A DNA stretch of 64,000 bases, from the NCBI RefSeq assembly GCF_003814875.1, contig NZ_RKQF01000001.1, forward strand, positions 9,610,001-9,674,000, given 5' to 3'. This DNA comes from Streptomyces sp. Ag109_O5-1. Lineage in GTDB: Bacteria > Actinomycetota > Actinomycetes > Streptomycetales > Streptomycetaceae. The translations under genes were made by a program, and so were the position numbers. The notes under the pieces are model-generated. The model made no database searches and was not told where the DNA came from. It was given only the letters and a program-made list of their open reading frames with translations. Shown one piece after another: positions 23,248 through 34,449 of this stretch (the stretch's first letter is position 1; each line of letters opens with the position of its first letter).

Positions 23248-23718
23248 AACGAGCTCGATGTCGTAGGTGTCCGGGTGGAAATGCCCTCCAACCAACCGAT
23301 CGTGCTCCTGCGCGAAGTGGGAGGCGACCGCTACCTCCCCATCTGGATCGGGCCGGGGGAGGCGACGGCGATCGCTTTCGCCCAGCAGGGCATGGCCCCT
23401 GCGCGACCGCTGACCCACGACCTGTTCAAGGACGTGCTGGAGGCCGTCGGTCAGGAGCTCACCGAAGTACGCATCACGGACCTGCGTGAAGGCGTCTTCT
23501 ACGCGGAGCTGGTGTTCGCCAGCGGCGTCGAGGTGAGCGCCCGTCCGTCCGACGCGATAGCGCTGGCGCTGCGCACCGGAACGCCGATCTACGGCAGTGA
23601 CACGGTGCTGGACGACGCGGGCATCGCGATCCCGGACGAGCAGGAGGACGAGGTGGAGAAGTTCCGCGAGTTCCTCGACCAGATCTCGCCCGAGGACTTC
23701 GGCACCAGCAGCCAGTGA
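23245..23718 (+). CDS. Bifunctional nuclease family protein (DUF151)
   Basis: 157 residues covering the complete domain (about 1-125): MNELDVVGVRVEMPSNQPIV, then LPIWIGPGEATAIAF, then TDLREGVFYAELVF, then ARPSDAIALALRTG. An acidic C-terminal tail (EQEDEVEKFREFLDQISPED) follows. Characterised members are reported to have DNase/RNase activity, but the role in actinobacteria is unsettled. Located between the two MerR genes as in mycobacteria. The start lacks a ribosome site; see the adjacent promoter entry. Confidence 0.88.
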   Translation: MNELDVVGVRVEMPSNQPIVLLREVGGDRYLPIWIGPGEATAIAFAQQGMAPARPLTHDLFKDVLEAVGQELTEVRITDLREGVFYAELVFASGVEVSARPSDAIALALRTGTPIYGSDTVLDDAGIAIPDEQEDEVEKFREFLDQISPEDFGTSSQ

Positions 23719-23895
23719 GGACAGAGCGGCCCGTCACCCGCCGGAAGGCAGGTGGCGGGCCGGTTCACGGCTGGGCATGCGTAACTCATGGGCAATTGCC
23801 AGCGGCCATTGAGAGCGTCCTACGGCTTCCCGCCAGAGCATTCGGCTAGCCTTTCCCCGCGGTGGAGCACGGGAAACCACTCCTAGGGTGATTAT

Positions 23896-23913
23896 CACTC
23901 GGCGTGCCGAGTG
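23896..23913. promoter_or_regulatory. Inverted repeat CACTCGGC-GT-GCCGAGTG upstream of the second MerR gene
   Basis: Perfect 8-bp arms with a 2-nt centre, ending 9 bp before the -35 element at 23923. Candidate operator for the MerR protein or another regulator. Confidence 0.45.
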
Positions 23914-23922
23914 TGGCGATCG

Positions 23923-23951
23923 TTGACGCGCCCCTGGTGACTGCCTACCGT
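23923..23951 (+). promoter_or_regulatory. Housekeeping-type promoter of the second MerR gene
   Basis: TTGACG (23923-23928), 17-nt spacer, TACCGT (23946-23951); the GTG start with GGAGG follows about 30 nt downstream. Confidence 0.65.
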
Positions 23952-23981
23952 CGAGAAGGCAGGTCAAGGACGGAGGTCGGC

Positions 23982-24626
23982 GTGAGAAGCAGCGGCGACG
24001 GTACGGCTGGGGGTGCCCCGGGACGCGGTCTCGGGGAGAGCGGTCCGTACGCGCTTCACGGCAGCGCGGCCGGTCGCACCCCGCAGCGGCCGGCGGCAGT
24101 GCCGAGCGGCGGAGGGGCGGCGTCCATGGCGACCGAGGAGATCGGCTACCGGGGGCCCACGGCCTGTGCGGCGGCTGGCATCACCTATCGGCAGCTCGAC
24201 TACTGGGCCCGCACCGGTCTGGTCGAGCCCAGCGTGCGGCCCGCCTACGGGTCGGGTACGCAGCGGCTGTACAGCTTCCGGGACGTGGTCGTCCTGAAGA
24301 TCGTCAAGCGATTCCTGGACACCGGGGTGTCCCTCCAGAACATCCGTACAGCTGTTCAGCACCTCAGGGAACGCGGTTTCAGCGATCTGGAGCGCATGAC
24401 CCTCATGAGCGACGGCGCCACGGTCTACGAGTGCACCTCGCCGGACGAGGTGCACGCCCTGCTCCAGGGCGGCCAGGGCATCTTCGGTATCGCGGTCGGA
24501 GTGGTCTGGCGGGACGTAGAAAGCGCACTCTCCCAGCTGCACGGCGAGCGCGTGGACACCGGGGAGACGCTCGTCGGGCACAACCCCGCCGACGAGCTGG
24601 CCCGGCGGCGCAACCGGGCGGTCTGA
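23982..24626 (+). CDS. MerR-family regulator, ResR type
   Basis: 214 residues with a Gly/Ser/Pro-rich N-terminal extension of about 48 residues. The MerR domain follows: GYRGPTACAAAGITYRQLDY, WARTGLVEPSVR, then TQRLYSFRDVVVLKIVKRF. The C-terminal part (GVSLQNIRTAVQHLRERG and on) is the usual dimer/effector region. Position and sequence correspond to the second MerR gene of the actinobacterial garA-gcvP block (called ResR in mycobacteria, linked there to growth recovery). GTG 23982 was preferred because GGAGG is 5 nt upstream. A strong hairpin ends the unit. Confidence 0.87.
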   Translation: MRSSGDGTAGGAPGRGLGESGPYALHGSAAGRTPQRPAAVPSGGGAASMATEEIGYRGPTACAAAGITYRQLDYWARTGLVEPSVRPAYGSGTQRLYSFRDVVVLKIVKRFLDTGVSLQNIRTAVQHLRERGFSDLERMTLMSDGATVYECTSPDEVHALLQGGQGIFGIAVGVVWRDVESALSQLHGERVDTGETLVGHNPADELARRRNRAV

Positions 24627-24664
24627 ACTCCTGGCCCGAAGGCGCTTGGCCTGACGACCGTCGT

Positions 24665-24702
24665 GACAACGCCCCGGCACGCGACCGTGCCGGGGCGTTG
24701 TC
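24665..24702 (+). terminator. Hairpin terminator before dinB
   Basis: Perfect 17-bp stem (24665-24681 and 24686-24702) with CGAC loop, between the MerR gene and the polymerase IV gene. Confidence 0.88.
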
Positions 24703-24727
24703 AGTGCTGTGGTGCAGCATCGGACAT

Positions 24728-26086
24728 GTGAGAAACGCGCCCACGATCCTGCATCTCGACATGGATGCCTTCTTCGCCTCGGTGGAGCAGGCGTCCAAGC
24801 CGAGTCTGCGCGGGAAGGCCGTGATCGTGGGCGGGCTCGGACCACGCGGTGTGGTGGCCACCGCGTCGTACGAGGCCCGGGTGTTCGGGGTGCACTCCGC
24901 GATGCCGATGGCCCAGGCACGCAGGCTGGCGCCGAACGCTGCGTATCTCGTGCCGCGCTTCGGGCTGTACCGGTTGATCAGCGAGCAGGTGATGGGGCTG
25001 CTGCGCGCGCTGTCGCCGCTGGTGGAGCCGCTGAGCCTGGACGAGGCGTTCGTGGATCTGGAGGCCGCCGGGGCGGCCTGGGACGCGCCGTCGGCGCGAT
25101 CGGTGGGGGAGAGGCTGCGCGCGGACATACGGGCCGTCACGGCGCTCTCCGGGTCCGTCGGGCTCGCCGCCTCCAAGATGCTCGCGAAGATCGCCTCCGA
25201 GCAGGCCAAGCCGGACGGTCTGGTGCTGATCGAGCCGGGTACCGAGCGGGCGATGCTGGGACCGATGCCGGTGCGGACGCTGCCGGGGGTGGGGCCGGCG
25301 ACGGGGGACCATCTGCGGCGGGCCGGCATCACCACCGTCGAGGAGATCGCCGAGGCGGGCGAGGACGAGCTGGTGCGGCTGCTGGGCAAGGCGCACGGAC
25401 ACGGGCTGTACGCGATGGCCCTGGCGCACGACGAGCGGCCCGTGGTGGCGGAGCGGGAGACCAAGTCGGTGTCCGTCGAGGACACGTACGACGTGGACAT
25501 CCACGACCGGATGCGGGTGGGCCTGGAGGTGCAGCGGCTGGCTGACCGGTGTGTACGGCGGCTGCGGGAGGCCGGGCTGTCGGGACGCACGATCGTGCTG
25601 AAGGTGCGGCGGTACGACTTCTCGACGCTGACCCGTTCGGAGACGCTCAGAGGTCCCACCGATGACCCGGCGGTGGTGCGGGAGGCGGCAGCACGGTTGC
25701 TGGACTCGGTGGACACGACGGGGGGTGTGCGGTTGCTGGGGGTGGGGGTGTCGGGGCTGGCCGATTTCACGCAGGAGGACCTGTTCGCGCAAGCGGCGGC
25801 CGAAGAGGGGGCGGACGTCCTGTCGGAGGAGGCCGTCCCCGAGCCGGTCGCCGAGCAGGAGGCGGCCGCCGAGCGGCGCTGGCGTGCGGGACACGATGTG
25901 CGGCATGCCGAGTACGGACACGGATGGGTGCAGGGGAGCGGGCTGGGCAGGGTGACGGTGCGCTTCGAGACGCCGGGGTCGCTGGTGCCGGGGCGGGTGC
26001 GGACGTTCCGGGTCGACGACCCCGAACTGGAGCCGGCGGATCCGTTGCCGCTGGTGCCGGGAGACCGGTTGGGCAGCGCCTCGTAA
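24728..26086 (+). CDS. dinB: DNA polymerase IV (Y-family, DinB)
   Basis: Error-prone translesion polymerase, 452 residues. Catalytic motifs are LHLDMDAFFASVEQ (first Asp at about 10) and LSLDEAFVD (about 103-111, with the DE pair). A helix-hairpin-helix reads VRTLPGVGPATGDHLRRAGI. The beta-clamp binding peptide QEDLF is near 349. Beyond it are about 100 more residues (ERRWRAGHDVRHAEYGHGWV and on), a C-terminal extension seen in actinobacterial DinB proteins. GTG 24728 is chosen because NAPTILHLDMDAFF is the normal family N-terminus; no clear ribosome site precedes it. Confidence 0.93.
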   Translation: MRNAPTILHLDMDAFFASVEQASKPSLRGKAVIVGGLGPRGVVATASYEARVFGVHSAMPMAQARRLAPNAAYLVPRFGLYRLISEQVMGLLRALSPLVEPLSLDEAFVDLEAAGAAWDAPSARSVGERLRADIRAVTALSGSVGLAASKMLAKIASEQAKPDGLVLIEPGTERAMLGPMPVRTLPGVGPATGDHLRRAGITTVEEIAEAGEDELVRLLGKAHGHGLYAMALAHDERPVVAERETKSVSVEDTYDVDIHDRMRVGLEVQRLADRCVRRLREAGLSGRTIVLKVRRYDFSTLTRSETLRGPTDDPAVVREAAARLLDSVDTTGGVRLLGVGVSGLADFTQEDLFAQAAAEEGADVLSEEAVPEPVAEQEAAAERRWRAGHDVRHAEYGHGWVQGSGLGRVTVRFETPGSLVPGRVRTFRVDDPELEPADPLPLVPGDRLGSAS

Positions 26087-26179
26087 GGGGCGCGGGGAAC
26101 TGCGCGACCAGCCCCCACCCACCCGCAGGCGACCGACGGCCTGGCAGGCACCCCCCTTCGGCGGCACCCCCTTCGGCGC

Positions 26180-26560
26180 TCACGCCCCCGCGTCCTCCGT
26201 TCCCGCCAGCTTGCCGAAGTCGTGGTCCGGGTGGTCCGGGGGCGGGGCGGTCGTGTCCAGGCCGTAGTGGTGGTAGAGCTGGAGTTCCTGTTCCGGGGAC
26301 AGATGGCGGCCCACGCCGAAGTCGGGCGCGTCTTTGATCAGGGTGCGGTCGAAGGGGACCTGGAGGGTGCCCTCGACCAGTTCGCTGGGTTCCAGGGGCA
26401 CGAAGGCGTCCCGGGAGAACAGGCCGGTGCGTATGGCCGCCCACTCCGGCACTCCGGTCGCGTCGTCGAGGTACACCTCGTCGATCGTGCCGATCTTCGT
26501 GCCGTTGCGGTCGAACGCCTTGCGGCCGATCAGGTTGCGCGGATCGATGTCGGTCTGCAC
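26180..26560 (-). CDS. PRC-barrel domain protein
   Basis: 126 residues. A PRC-barrel (about 5-75) contains NLIGRKAFDRNGTKIGTIDE and VYLDDATGVPEWAAI, followed by a short helical tail, LSPEQELQLYHHYG. PRC-barrels act as protein- or RNA-binding modules; no specific role can be given. GTG 26560 follows GGAGG closely and removes a 17-residue non-homologous lead. Transcribed toward dinB (convergent) and away from the glycine riboswitch. Confidence 0.82.
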   Translation of the reverse strand: MQTDIDPRNLIGRKAFDRNGTKIGTIDEVYLDDATGVPEWAAIRTGLFSRDAFVPLEPSELVEGTLQVPFDRTLIKDAPDFGVGRHLSPEQELQLYHHYGLDTTAPPPDHPDHDFGKLAGTEDAGA

Positions 26561-26679
26561 GGGCCCTCCACTTGGTCGCAAATCATCCGTAAGCACTACA
26601 AAAGAGCACATTCAAGGAGGCGGCCACTCGAAGGCCCGTGCGTTGCCCTCGCTGGTAGGCTGGCAAGCGGCTGCTGACC

Positions 26680-26872
26680 CCGTGCGGGAGAGTCCTCCGG
26701 GCAACCGGAGGCGCCGAAGGAGCAAATCCTCCCCGGAATCTCTCAGGCCCACGTACCGCATGGACGAGGTCACTCTGGAAAGCAGGGCGGGTGTCGACGG
26801 TGTCCGCCCTCACCGACGGTGAAAGCCGGAGCCTTCGGGCATCCGGTGAAGCTCTCAGGTTGAGATGACAGA
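26680..26872 (+). promoter_or_regulatory. Tandem glycine riboswitch controlling gcvP
   Basis: Two glycine aptamers in series. The first has GCGGGAGAGTCC (about 26684), GCGCCGAAGGAGCAA (about 26711) and TCTCAGGC followed by ACTCTGGAAAGCAGGG. The second has CACCGACGGTGAAAGCC (about 26811), GAAGCTCTCAGGT and GACAGAGGGGGAGG. These are the conserved core strings of the family. Glycine binding normally turns on glycine-cleavage genes, and gcvP begins about 70 nt downstream. Confidence 0.95.
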
Positions 26873-26942
26873 GGGGGAGGCCGTCGGGGTACCCGCGCCG
26901 GGGTACCCCTCGAAGGTCGCGTCAGACCAGGAGGCCTCCGCA

Positions 26943-29828
<2,886 letters not shown>

Positions 29829-29847
29829 TCCGCGGTACGGACATGGC

Positions 29848-29873
29848 AGAGGCCCCGCTTCGGCGGGGCCTCT
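29848..29873 (+). terminator. gcvP terminator hairpin
   Basis: 11-bp perfect stem (29848-29858 and 29863-29873) with a TTCG tetraloop, between the convergent gcvP and modC genes. Confidence 0.9.
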
Positions 29874-29880
29874 CGTGCGT

Positions 29881-30936
29881 CTACGCCGGGTACGCGTGCG
29901 TCTGGGTGGCCTTCACCGTCGCCCAGACCGCGACGCCGGGGTGCAGGTCCAGTTCGGCCGCGGCGACCGTGGTGAGGTCGGCGGCGAGGGGGAGTTCGCC
30001 GGTCAGGTCGGCGCGGATCTGGTCGCCGTGGGTTTCGAGGCCGGCGACCTCGCAGCGCCAGAGGTTGCGGGCGCTGGCGCCGGTGGGGCGGTCCCGGAAG
30101 AGGGTGACGGCGCTCGGCGGGAACGCGACGAAGGCGTCACCGGTGAGGTCCTCCGTGGTGCTGATCGAGGGGCCCGCCTCCAGTTTGACCGTGTGGCCCT
30201 CGGCCCGGCCCCGGTAGAGGTTGAGGCCGACCAGATGGGCGATGTAGTCGGTGCGCGGGTGGCGGGCGATGTCGGCGGGAGTGCCCTCCTGGACGACCCG
30301 GCCCTGTTCGATGACGACCAGGCGGTCGGCCAGCACCATGGCGTCCAGCGGATCGTGGGTGACCAGGATGGCCACGGCCTCGAACTCAGCCAGATGGCGG
30401 CGGAGCTGGGACCGTACGTCCAGGCGGGTGCGGGCGTCCAGCGCCGCGAGGGGTTCGTCCAGGAGCAGCAGGCGGGGGCGGGTGGCCAGGGCACGGGCCA
30501 GCGCGACGCGCTGCGCCTGGCCGCCGGAGAGACGGCGGGGCTTGGCGCCGGCGTGCTCGGCGAGGCCCATACGGTCCAGCCACTTGGCGGCCTGGGCGCG
30601 GGACTCGGCCTTGGTCGCGCCGTGGCAGCGGGGGCCGAAGGCGACGTTGTCGAGGGCCGTGAGGTGGGGGAAGAGGAGGTAGTCCTGGAAGACGACGCCC
30701 ACCGGGCGGGATTCGGGGGGTGTCCCGTCCAACTCCTCGCCGTCGAGCCGTAGACGGCCGGAGGTGAGGGGGGTCAGGCCGGCGAGGGCGCGGAGGGCGG
30801 TGGTCTTGCCCGCGCCGTTGGGGCCCAGCAGGGCGACGACCTCGCCGGGGGCGGCGGTGAGGGTGAGATCGAGGTGGAAGGCGGGGCGGGCCACGACGAG
30901 ATGCGCGTCGAGCCCGTCGGGGATCGGGTCCGTCAT
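29881..30936 (-). CDS. modC: Molybdate ABC transporter ATP-binding protein
   Basis: 351 residues. Walker A LLGPNGAGKTT (about 36-46), Q-loop VVFQDYLLFP, signature LSGGQAQR (about 136), Walker B LLLLDEP and the switch His in VTHD are all present. A C-terminal TOBE/Mop-like oxyanion-binding domain (about 285-351) ends NLWRCEVAGLETHGDQIRAD and on. Energises molybdate (or tungstate) import through ModB. Starts 6 bp after modB, so it is in the same operon. Sulfate transporters have similar ATPases; the TOBE domain and ModA partner favour molybdate. Confidence 0.9.
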   Translation of the reverse strand: MTDPIPDGLDAHLVVARPAFHLDLTLTAAPGEVVALLGPNGAGKTTALRALAGLTPLTSGRLRLDGEELDGTPPESRPVGVVFQDYLLFPHLTALDNVAFGPRCHGATKAESRAQAAKWLDRMGLAEHAGAKPRRLSGGQAQRVALARALATRPRLLLLDEPLAALDARTRLDVRSQLRRHLAEFEAVAILVTHDPLDAMVLADRLVVIEQGRVVQEGTPADIARHPRTDYIAHLVGLNLYRGRAEGHTVKLEAGPSISTTEDLTGDAFVAFPPSAVTLFRDRPTGASARNLWRCEVAGLETHGDQIRADLTGELPLAADLTTVAAAELDLHPGVAVWATVKATQTHAYPA

Positions 30937-30942
30937 TTTTCC

Positions 30943-31791
30943 TTACGCCCCCGCCATCCACCGGTCCCGCAACCCCGCGAGCACCGCGATCGACACCGTC
31001 AGCAGCACCAGGCTGAGCGCGATCGCCGCCTCGGGGTCGTTCTGGAGGGCGAGGTACACCGCGAGGGGCATGGTCTGGGTGCGGCCGGGGAAGTTGCCGG
31101 CGAAGGTGATCGTCGCACCGAACTCGCCCAGTGCGCGGGCCCAGGCCAGGACCGCACCGGCCGCGATGCCGGGGGCGATGAGGGGGAGCGTGACCCGGCG
31201 GAACGCGGTGAAACGGGACGCGCCCAGGGTCGTGGCCGCCTCCTCGTAGCGCGGGTCGGCGGCGCGCAGCGTGCCCTCGACGCTGATCACCAGGAACGGC
31301 ATCGCCACGAAGGACTCGGCGACGACGACCCCGGCCGTGGTGAACGGGAGGGTGATGCCGAACCAGGAGTCCAGCCACTGGCCGACCACCCCGTTGCGGC
31401 CGAGGGCGAGCAGCAGGGCCACACCGCCCACCACCGGCGGCAGGACGAGGGGGAGGGTGACCAGCGCCCGTACGAGACCCCGGCCGGGGAACTCCGTGCG
31501 GGCCAGCAGCCAGGCCAGCGGAACGCCCAGCACCAGGCTCACGGCCGTCGCCGCCGTCGCGCTGAGCAGGGACAGCTGGAGGGCCTGCCACACCTCCGTG
31601 CTGGTCAGGAGCGACGGGAGGCTGCTCCAGGGGGCACGCAGGAGGAGGGCCAGCAGGGGCAGCAGGAGGAACGCCAGAGCTACCGCTCCGGGGAGGAGGA
31701 GCGGTAGCGGTACGGCTGTCCGGACGCGCCGGCGCCGCGGGCCGCCCCGGAGGGTGCCGGCCACGGCGCCGGACTCGTCGGCCTTCGTCAC
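30943..31791 (-). CDS. modB: Molybdate ABC transporter permease
   Basis: 282-residue inner-membrane permease with about six transmembrane helices. The cytoplasmic EAA loop reads EEAATTLGASRFTAFRRVTL, followed by PLIAPGIAAGAVLAWARALG as in ModB proteins. GTG 31791 overlaps the modA stop (GTGA), giving translational coupling. Carries substrate delivered by ModA using ModC for energy. Confidence 0.92.
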   Translation of the reverse strand: MTKADESGAVAGTLRGGPRRRRVRTAVPLPLLLPGAVALAFLLLPLLALLLRAPWSSLPSLLTSTEVWQALQLSLLSATAATAVSLVLGVPLAWLLARTEFPGRGLVRALVTLPLVLPPVVGGVALLLALGRNGVVGQWLDSWFGITLPFTTAGVVVAESFVAMPFLVISVEGTLRAADPRYEEAATTLGASRFTAFRRVTLPLIAPGIAAGAVLAWARALGEFGATITFAGNFPGRTQTMPLAVYLALQNDPEAAIALSLVLLTVSIAVLAGLRDRWMAGA

Positions 31792-32621
31792 GGCTTGAGG
31801 AACCCGGCCTCGTTCAGGACCTGCTGGCCCTCGGCGGACTGCACCAGCGCGATGAACGCCTTGGCCACCGTCGGGTTCGGGGCGTTCTTCAGCAGGGCGA
31901 TCGGGTAGTCGTTGATGGCGTTGGCGGACTCGGGGAACTCCACGCCCTCCACCTTGCTGCCCGCGGCCTTCACATCCGTCTTGTAGACGACGGCCGCGTC
32001 GGCCTCCTTCAGCACCACCTTGTTGAGGGCGGACTTCACGTCCTCCTCGTAGGAGGCCGGGGTCAGCTTCAGCTTGCTGGCGTCCAGGGCCTTCTGCGCG
32101 GCGGCGCCGCACGGCACCGTCTTGTCGCACAGCACGACCTTCAGCGAGGGCTTGGTGAGGTCCTTCAGGGAGGAGATCTTGTCGGGGTTGCCCGGCAGGG
32201 TGGCGATCTCCAGCTGGTTGCGGACGAAGGTGGCAGGCGTGGTGTCGGTGTCGTTCTTGGCCGTCACGAGCGCCATGGTCTTGGCGCTCGCGGCCGCGAA
32301 GACGTCGGCCGGCGCACCGCTGGTGATCTGCGCGGCGAGGGTGTCGCTGCCGCCGAAGCTGAAGGTGACGGTGGTGCCCGGGTGCGCCTTCTCGAAGTCG
32401 GCCTTGAGCGTGGTGAAGCTCTCCTTGAGGGAGGCCGCGGCGAAGACGGTGATCGAGCCGGACAGCTTGGGCGAAGCCGACGACGAGGTGTCCGACTTCG
32501 TCTTCGCGGACGAGTTGTCGTCCGAGGACGAGGACGAGCAGGCGCTCAGGGCGAGCAGGGCCGCGACCGAGGCACCGGCCATCTGGAGCGTCCGACGGGT
32601 CCGGCGCACGGAACGGGTCAT
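31788..32621 (-). CDS. modA: Molybdate-binding lipoprotein
   Basis: 277 residues. N-terminal lipoprotein signal with lipobox LSAC (Cys 28), then a Ser-rich linker and a periplasmic-binding fold. Family motifs are SITVFAAASLKESFTTL, GSDTLAAQITSGAPADVF and YPIALLKNAPNP. Captures molybdate at the cell surface. ATG 32621 follows AGAGGAG; an in-frame ATG 30 codons upstream would destroy the signal peptide. First gene of modABC. An inverted repeat upstream may be its operator. Confidence 0.93.
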   Translation of the reverse strand: MTRSVRRTRRTLQMAGASVAALLALSACSSSSSDDNSSAKTKSDTSSSASPKLSGSITVFAAASLKESFTTLKADFEKAHPGTTVTFSFGGSDTLAAQITSGAPADVFAAASAKTMALVTAKNDTDTTPATFVRNQLEIATLPGNPDKISSLKDLTKPSLKVVLCDKTVPCGAAAQKALDASKLKLTPASYEEDVKSALNKVVLKEADAAVVYKTDVKAAGSKVEGVEFPESANAINDYPIALLKNAPNPTVAKAFIALVQSAEGQQVLNEAGFLKP

Positions 32622-32687
32622 CACGAGAGAACTCCTCTGAAATCGACTGAACAAGCTGTCGCGCCCTGCTGCGACCTGTGTATCAGC

Positions 32688-32721
32688 CGCCTGGCGATGA
32701 TACTGCCGCATTTGCCAGGCG
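32688..32721. promoter_or_regulatory. Inverted repeat CGCCTGGC-N18-GCCAGGCG upstream of modA
   Basis: Perfect 8-bp arms (32688-32695 and 32714-32721), about 67 bp upstream of the modA start. A third half-site GCCTGGC is at 32766-32772, before the divergent molybdopterin gene. A shared operator for the nearby HTH-TOBE protein is plausible but unproven. Confidence 0.45.
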
Positions 32722-32828
32722 TAAGTCTTCTGTCACATCGCATGAGCTGCATACTTGTGACTTGGGCCTGGCATGTGCGTTTGTACGGTGAGCTGCCGCG
32801 GGTACCGTCATCCGGGAGGTGGCCGCAC

Positions 32829-33317
32829 ATGACGCTCGCCGAACTCGTCCTCACCGGAGATCTGGCACGGCCGGCCCGGCTCACCGTGCCCGACCTGCTG
32901 CGCTGGCCCCAGCACCGGGCGCGGGTCAGCTTCGAGTGCGCCACCAGCGGCGTCCAGCACCACGGCTTCACCGGCCCGCGGCTGTACGACGTCCTCGCCG
33001 ACGCGGGCCCGGGCTTCGACCCCGCGCGGCGCAAGGACCGGCTGCGCTTCCTGATCGCGGTCACCGGCGCCGACGGTCACCACGCGCTGCTCTCCTGGGC
33101 CGAGATCGACCCCGATTTCGCGCACGCTCCGGTTCTGCTCGGCGTGAGCATCGACGACACCCCGCTGGACCGGGCGGGTCCGCAACTGGTCCTGCCCCAG
33201 GACCGCTGCGGCGCCCGGCACATCAGCGGGATCAGGGCGATACGGGTGGACGGTGGGTACGACGGCTGGCATCCGGTGCCCGCCGCACCAGGTCATGCGT
33301 CAGCGGCGGCTCCGTGA
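32829..33317 (+). CDS. Small molybdopterin-binding domain protein (sulfite oxidase fold)
   Basis: 162 residues, far shorter than a full molybdopterin oxidoreductase but covering its central domain. Visible are VSFECATSG with Cys 37, the expected molybdenum-ligating position, GFTGPRLYDVLADAGP, LPQDRCGARHISGIRAIRV and a final WHPVPA. No Tat signal or dimerisation domain, so it would be cytoplasmic. ATG 32829 follows GGGAGGTGG. Divergent from modABC, which supports a link with molybdenum; reaction unknown. Confidence 0.8.
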   Translation: MTLAELVLTGDLARPARLTVPDLLRWPQHRARVSFECATSGVQHHGFTGPRLYDVLADAGPGFDPARRKDRLRFLIAVTGADGHHALLSWAEIDPDFAHAPVLLGVSIDDTPLDRAGPQLVLPQDRCGARHISGIRAIRVDGGYDGWHPVPAAPGHASAAAP

Positions 33318-33363
33318 AGCACGCCGGCCACCGACCTGCCCGGCGCCCGGCCCGCTCACCTCG

Positions 33364-33759
33364 TCACACGCGGTCGATGTGCACATTCGTCGACTTCACC
33401 CGGGCGGTGGCCTCCATGCCGACCTCCAGGCCGAGTTCCTCGACGGCCTCGCGGGTCAGGAGGGAGACCAGGCGGTGCGGGCCGGCCTGGATCTCGACCT
33501 GGGCGGCCACGTCACCCAGCTTGATCGCGGTGACGATGCCGGGGAAGGCGTTGCGGACCGAGGTGTAGGAGGCATCCTCGTCGCCCGCGCCGGACTTGGC
33601 CACTTCGACGGAGAACGCGGCGAGGTCCTTGCCGTCGATGAGCCGTCGGCCGCCCTCGTCGCGATGGGTGGCCATCCGGCCCGCGTCGGCCCAGCGGCGG
33701 GCGGTGTCCGGGCTGACGCCGAGCAGACGTGCCGCCTGGCCGATCGTGTAGGAAGGCAT
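33364..33759 (-). CDS. HTH-TOBE molybdenum-responsive regulator or molbindin
   Basis: 131 residues: an N-terminal MerR-like/excisionase helix-turn-helix (SYTIGQAARLLGVSPDTARR, then WADAGRMATHRDEGGRR) and a C-terminal TOBE/Mop domain (about 64-131; SVRNAFPGIVTAIKLGDVAA, then EIQAGPHRLVSLLTREAVEE, ending TNVHIDRV). The two domains together suggest a DNA-binding protein that senses molybdate oxyanion, probably controlling modABC. ATG 33759 starts the conserved domain; the upstream in-frame extension was rejected. Confidence 0.82.
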   Translation of the reverse strand: MPSYTIGQAARLLGVSPDTARRWADAGRMATHRDEGGRRLIDGKDLAAFSVEVAKSGAGDEDASYTSVRNAFPGIVTAIKLGDVAAQVEIQAGPHRLVSLLTREAVEELGLEVGMEATARVKSTNVHIDRV

Positions 33760-33809
33760 GGGCTCACGATAGGGGCAGGTGGCGGGGCACGCGGACATCG
33801 GGCCGGTGG

Positions 33810-34331
33810 TCAGCTGAGGCCGGACGCCTTCAGGACCGCGCGGGCGTTCATGTCGTCGATCTCGTGCCCGAGCCGTGCGAGCACCTCGGCGCCCCGGCGC
33901 AGGGTGCCGCGTTCCAGGGAGCGCCGCACGCCGGTGTCCAGTTCGTGCCAGAGCAGGGGGTTGGCGTGCAGGACGTACGGGTCCAGCTCCAGCCGGTTGC
34001 CGGCGAGGTCGCGCAGGACCAGATGGGTGGAGACGTCGCCGTACTGGCCGACATAGACGAGGCGGTCGGTACGGACGGTACGGCGGCGGAGCGGGCCGTG
34101 CACGGTCAGCCAGCCGGGGCCCGCGGTGACCCGGGCCGGCAGCAGCATGCTGAGGATCGCGGCCGACAGGGCGACCCAGAGCAGGGCGCGGGCCGGGGTG
34201 AGAGTACCGGCGTCCCAGTCCACCAGGAGCGTGAGGCCGCCGAAGCCCAGAGCGCAGCCGACGGCCAAGCGCGCGCTGCCACGCCAGGTGCGGTCACCCG
34301 CCGCCCGGCCGCCGCCTCTTCTGTCCACCAT
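33810..34331 (-). CDS. Two-helix membrane protein, paralogue of the protein at 42399-42899
   Basis: 173 residues. Two transmembrane helices at about 20-37 (LAVGCALGFGGLTLLVDW) and 48-63 (LLWVALSAAILSMLLP) are followed by a cytoplasmic beta-rich domain (WLTVHGPLRRRTVRTDRL, LRDLAGNRLELDPYVL). The tail ends LGHEIDDMNARAVLKASGLS. The ending and the LELDP motif are shared with the second copy 8.6 kb away. Repeated TGACGGG motifs lie upstream of both. Function unknown; the location beside transporters suggests an accessory role. Confidence 0.75.
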   Translation of the reverse strand: MVDRRGGGRAAGDRTWRGSARLAVGCALGFGGLTLLVDWDAGTLTPARALLWVALSAAILSMLLPARVTAGPGWLTVHGPLRRRTVRTDRLVYVGQYGDVSTHLVLRDLAGNRLELDPYVLHANPLLWHELDTGVRRSLERGTLRRGAEVLARLGHEIDDMNARAVLKASGLS

Positions 34332-34374
34332 GAGGCCGACGGTAGGGGGCCGGTGGGCGCACGGGACCGGCCCC

Positions 34375-34420
34375 TGACGGGCTTCTTATGCGGACCGAGC
34401 GGTTATTGACGGGATTCTTA
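34375..34420. promoter_or_regulatory. Repeated TGACGGG(C/A)TTCTTA motif upstream of the two-helix protein gene
   Basis: TGACGGGCTTCTTA at 34375-34388 and TGACGGGATTCTTA at 34407-34420, 32 bp (about three turns) apart. Related TGACGGG repeats precede the paralogue at 42953-42974. Confidence 0.5.
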
Positions 34421-34449
34421 CGGCACGAGCGCACCCCTGGGATACGGGC

